From NCBI RefSeq assembly GCF_025244765.1, contig NZ_CP104209.1, forward strand, positions 248,001 through 312,000: DNA of 64,000 nucleotides. Reading direction: 5' to 3'. This document shows, piece after piece, positions 63,475 to 64,000 of this stretch. This DNA is from Empedobacter stercoris (GTDB taxonomy: Bacteria; Bacteroidota; Bacteroidia; Flavobacteriales; Weeksellaceae). Below the pieces are notes generated by a model. That model made no database searches, had not been told where the DNA came from, and was given only the letters and a program-made list of their open reading frames with translations. Each line of letters starts with the position of its first letter. Position 1 is the stretch's first letter. The position numbers were made by a program, and so were the translations under genes.

Positions 63475-64000
63475 ATGAAAACTAAATACATAGATTTAAT
63501 CACGCAATCATTTGACTTTCCGCAAGATGAATTTGAATTGGATGGAGAGCACTTAAAATTTAATGGAATCGACTTGAAAGCTTTAGTCGAAGAACATGGA
63601 ACACCATTAAAATTTACTTACTTACCAAAAATCTCACAAAACATTCAAAGAGCGAAAGGTTGGTTTGAAAAAGCGCGTGAAGAATTAAACTATGAAGGAA
63701 CTTACAATTATTGTTATTGTACAAAAAGTTCTCACTTTCGTCATATATTAGGCGAAGCATTAAAAAACGATATTCACATCGAGACATCTTCTGCATTTGA
63801 CATTAATATTGTCGAAAATTTGATTAAAGAAGGATTGATTACAGACGATCAATATATCGTTTGTAATGGTTTTAAACGTGAAGAATATGTAGAAAACATT
63901 GCTCGTTTGGTCAATAACGGACATCGCAAAACAATTACAGTTATTGATAATTACGAAGAAGTTGATTTATTTTCGGAAGCTATCGAAGGTGATTTCGAAA
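63475..64000 (+). CDS. speA: Arginine decarboxylase, N-terminal part (cut by window end)
   Basis: PLP-dependent decarboxylase (alanine racemase-like fold type III) that converts arginine to agmatine for polyamine synthesis. The 175 visible residues include MKTKYIDLITQSFDFPQDEF, GTPLKFTYLPKISQNIQRAK, and YNYCYCTKSSHFRHIL, where the Lys after CYCT is the PLP-binding position, then IHIETSSAFDINIVENL. This matches the Flavobacteriia arginine decarboxylase. The frame is open to the last base; the rest lies beyond the window. Confidence 0.92.
   Translation, partial: MKTKYIDLITQSFDFPQDEFELDGEHLKFNGIDLKALVEEHGTPLKFTYLPKISQNIQRAKGWFEKAREELNYEGTYNYCYCTKSSHFRHILGEALKNDIHIETSSAFDINIVENLIKEGLITDDQYIVCNGFKREEYVENIARLVNNGHRKTITVIDNYEEVDLFSEAIEGDFE

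Noticed and set aside
63475-63796. Minus-strand 60-codon frame at 63614-63796
   Set aside because: It is antisense to the well-supported arginine decarboxylase gene.

Overview
The window is strongly AT-rich chromosomal DNA from a member of the Bacteroidota, most likely order Flavobacteriales and plausibly a Weeksellaceae-type bacterium (Empedobacter or Chryseobacterium relatives). This rests on the SusC/SusD pair, the S46 dipeptidyl-peptidase, fused SecDF, the Flavobacteriia-type arginine decarboxylase, the MauE/DUF6520 pair, DUF3810 and DUF5683 proteins, TAnnTTTG-type promoter boxes and weak ribosome binding sites. The genus is inference. I saw no rRNA, tRNA or CRISPR array.

Positions 1-15.6 kb are accessory in character. 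A SusC/RagA receptor, a SusD gene carrying two compensating frameshifts, and an S9 serine peptidase run on the plus strand. They converge on a minus-strand group: a small lipoprotein, a MauE/DoxX membrane protein fused to a propeller-like domain, and a secreted four-cysteine DUF6520-type peptide. Mosaic interspersed repeats lie on both sides, with two adjacent short tandem repeats (8-bp and 11-bp units) at 11.46-11.67 kb. Next come a membrane-bound TPR/AraC-type regulator and a tightly overlapping four-gene operon: a conserved unknown, DUF5675 with an L,D-transpeptidase-like His...GC motif, and two holin-like two-helix proteins. A 59-residue gene follows.

Positions 15.6-33 kb are ordinary housekeeping: mnmE, a SIMPL protein, thiamine pyrophosphokinase, PduO-type cobalamin adenosyltransferase, an MFS exporter, a DUF6929 protein, secDF, a TatA-type gene, a PAP2 phosphatase, an AI-2E family permease, a DPP11-like S46 peptidase, lipB and a sugar MFS transporter. 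Convergent pairs are separated by clear hairpin terminators.

Positions 33-38 kb hold two same-orientation, nearly identical 1,444-bp IS3-family (IS150-like) elements bracketing a WG-repeat protein and a secreted two-domain protein. Both elements sit in the loop of a convergent-gene terminator hairpin. The second has a TAT target duplication and has replaced the stop codon of the DUF3810 gene. The two OrfA N-termini have diverged while the rest of each element is almost identical.

Positions 38-64 kb return to core genes: DUF3810, an SBF-like symporter, uvrA, an OsmC protein, a phytase with its TonB receptor, SulP, DinB, an acyl-CoA ligase, a short NtrC-type regulator with two lipoproteins, tandem subtilases, then WbqC, lepB, dapB, DUF5683, parB and parA. 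The window ends inside an arginine decarboxylase gene whose long leader holds a possible small ORF.
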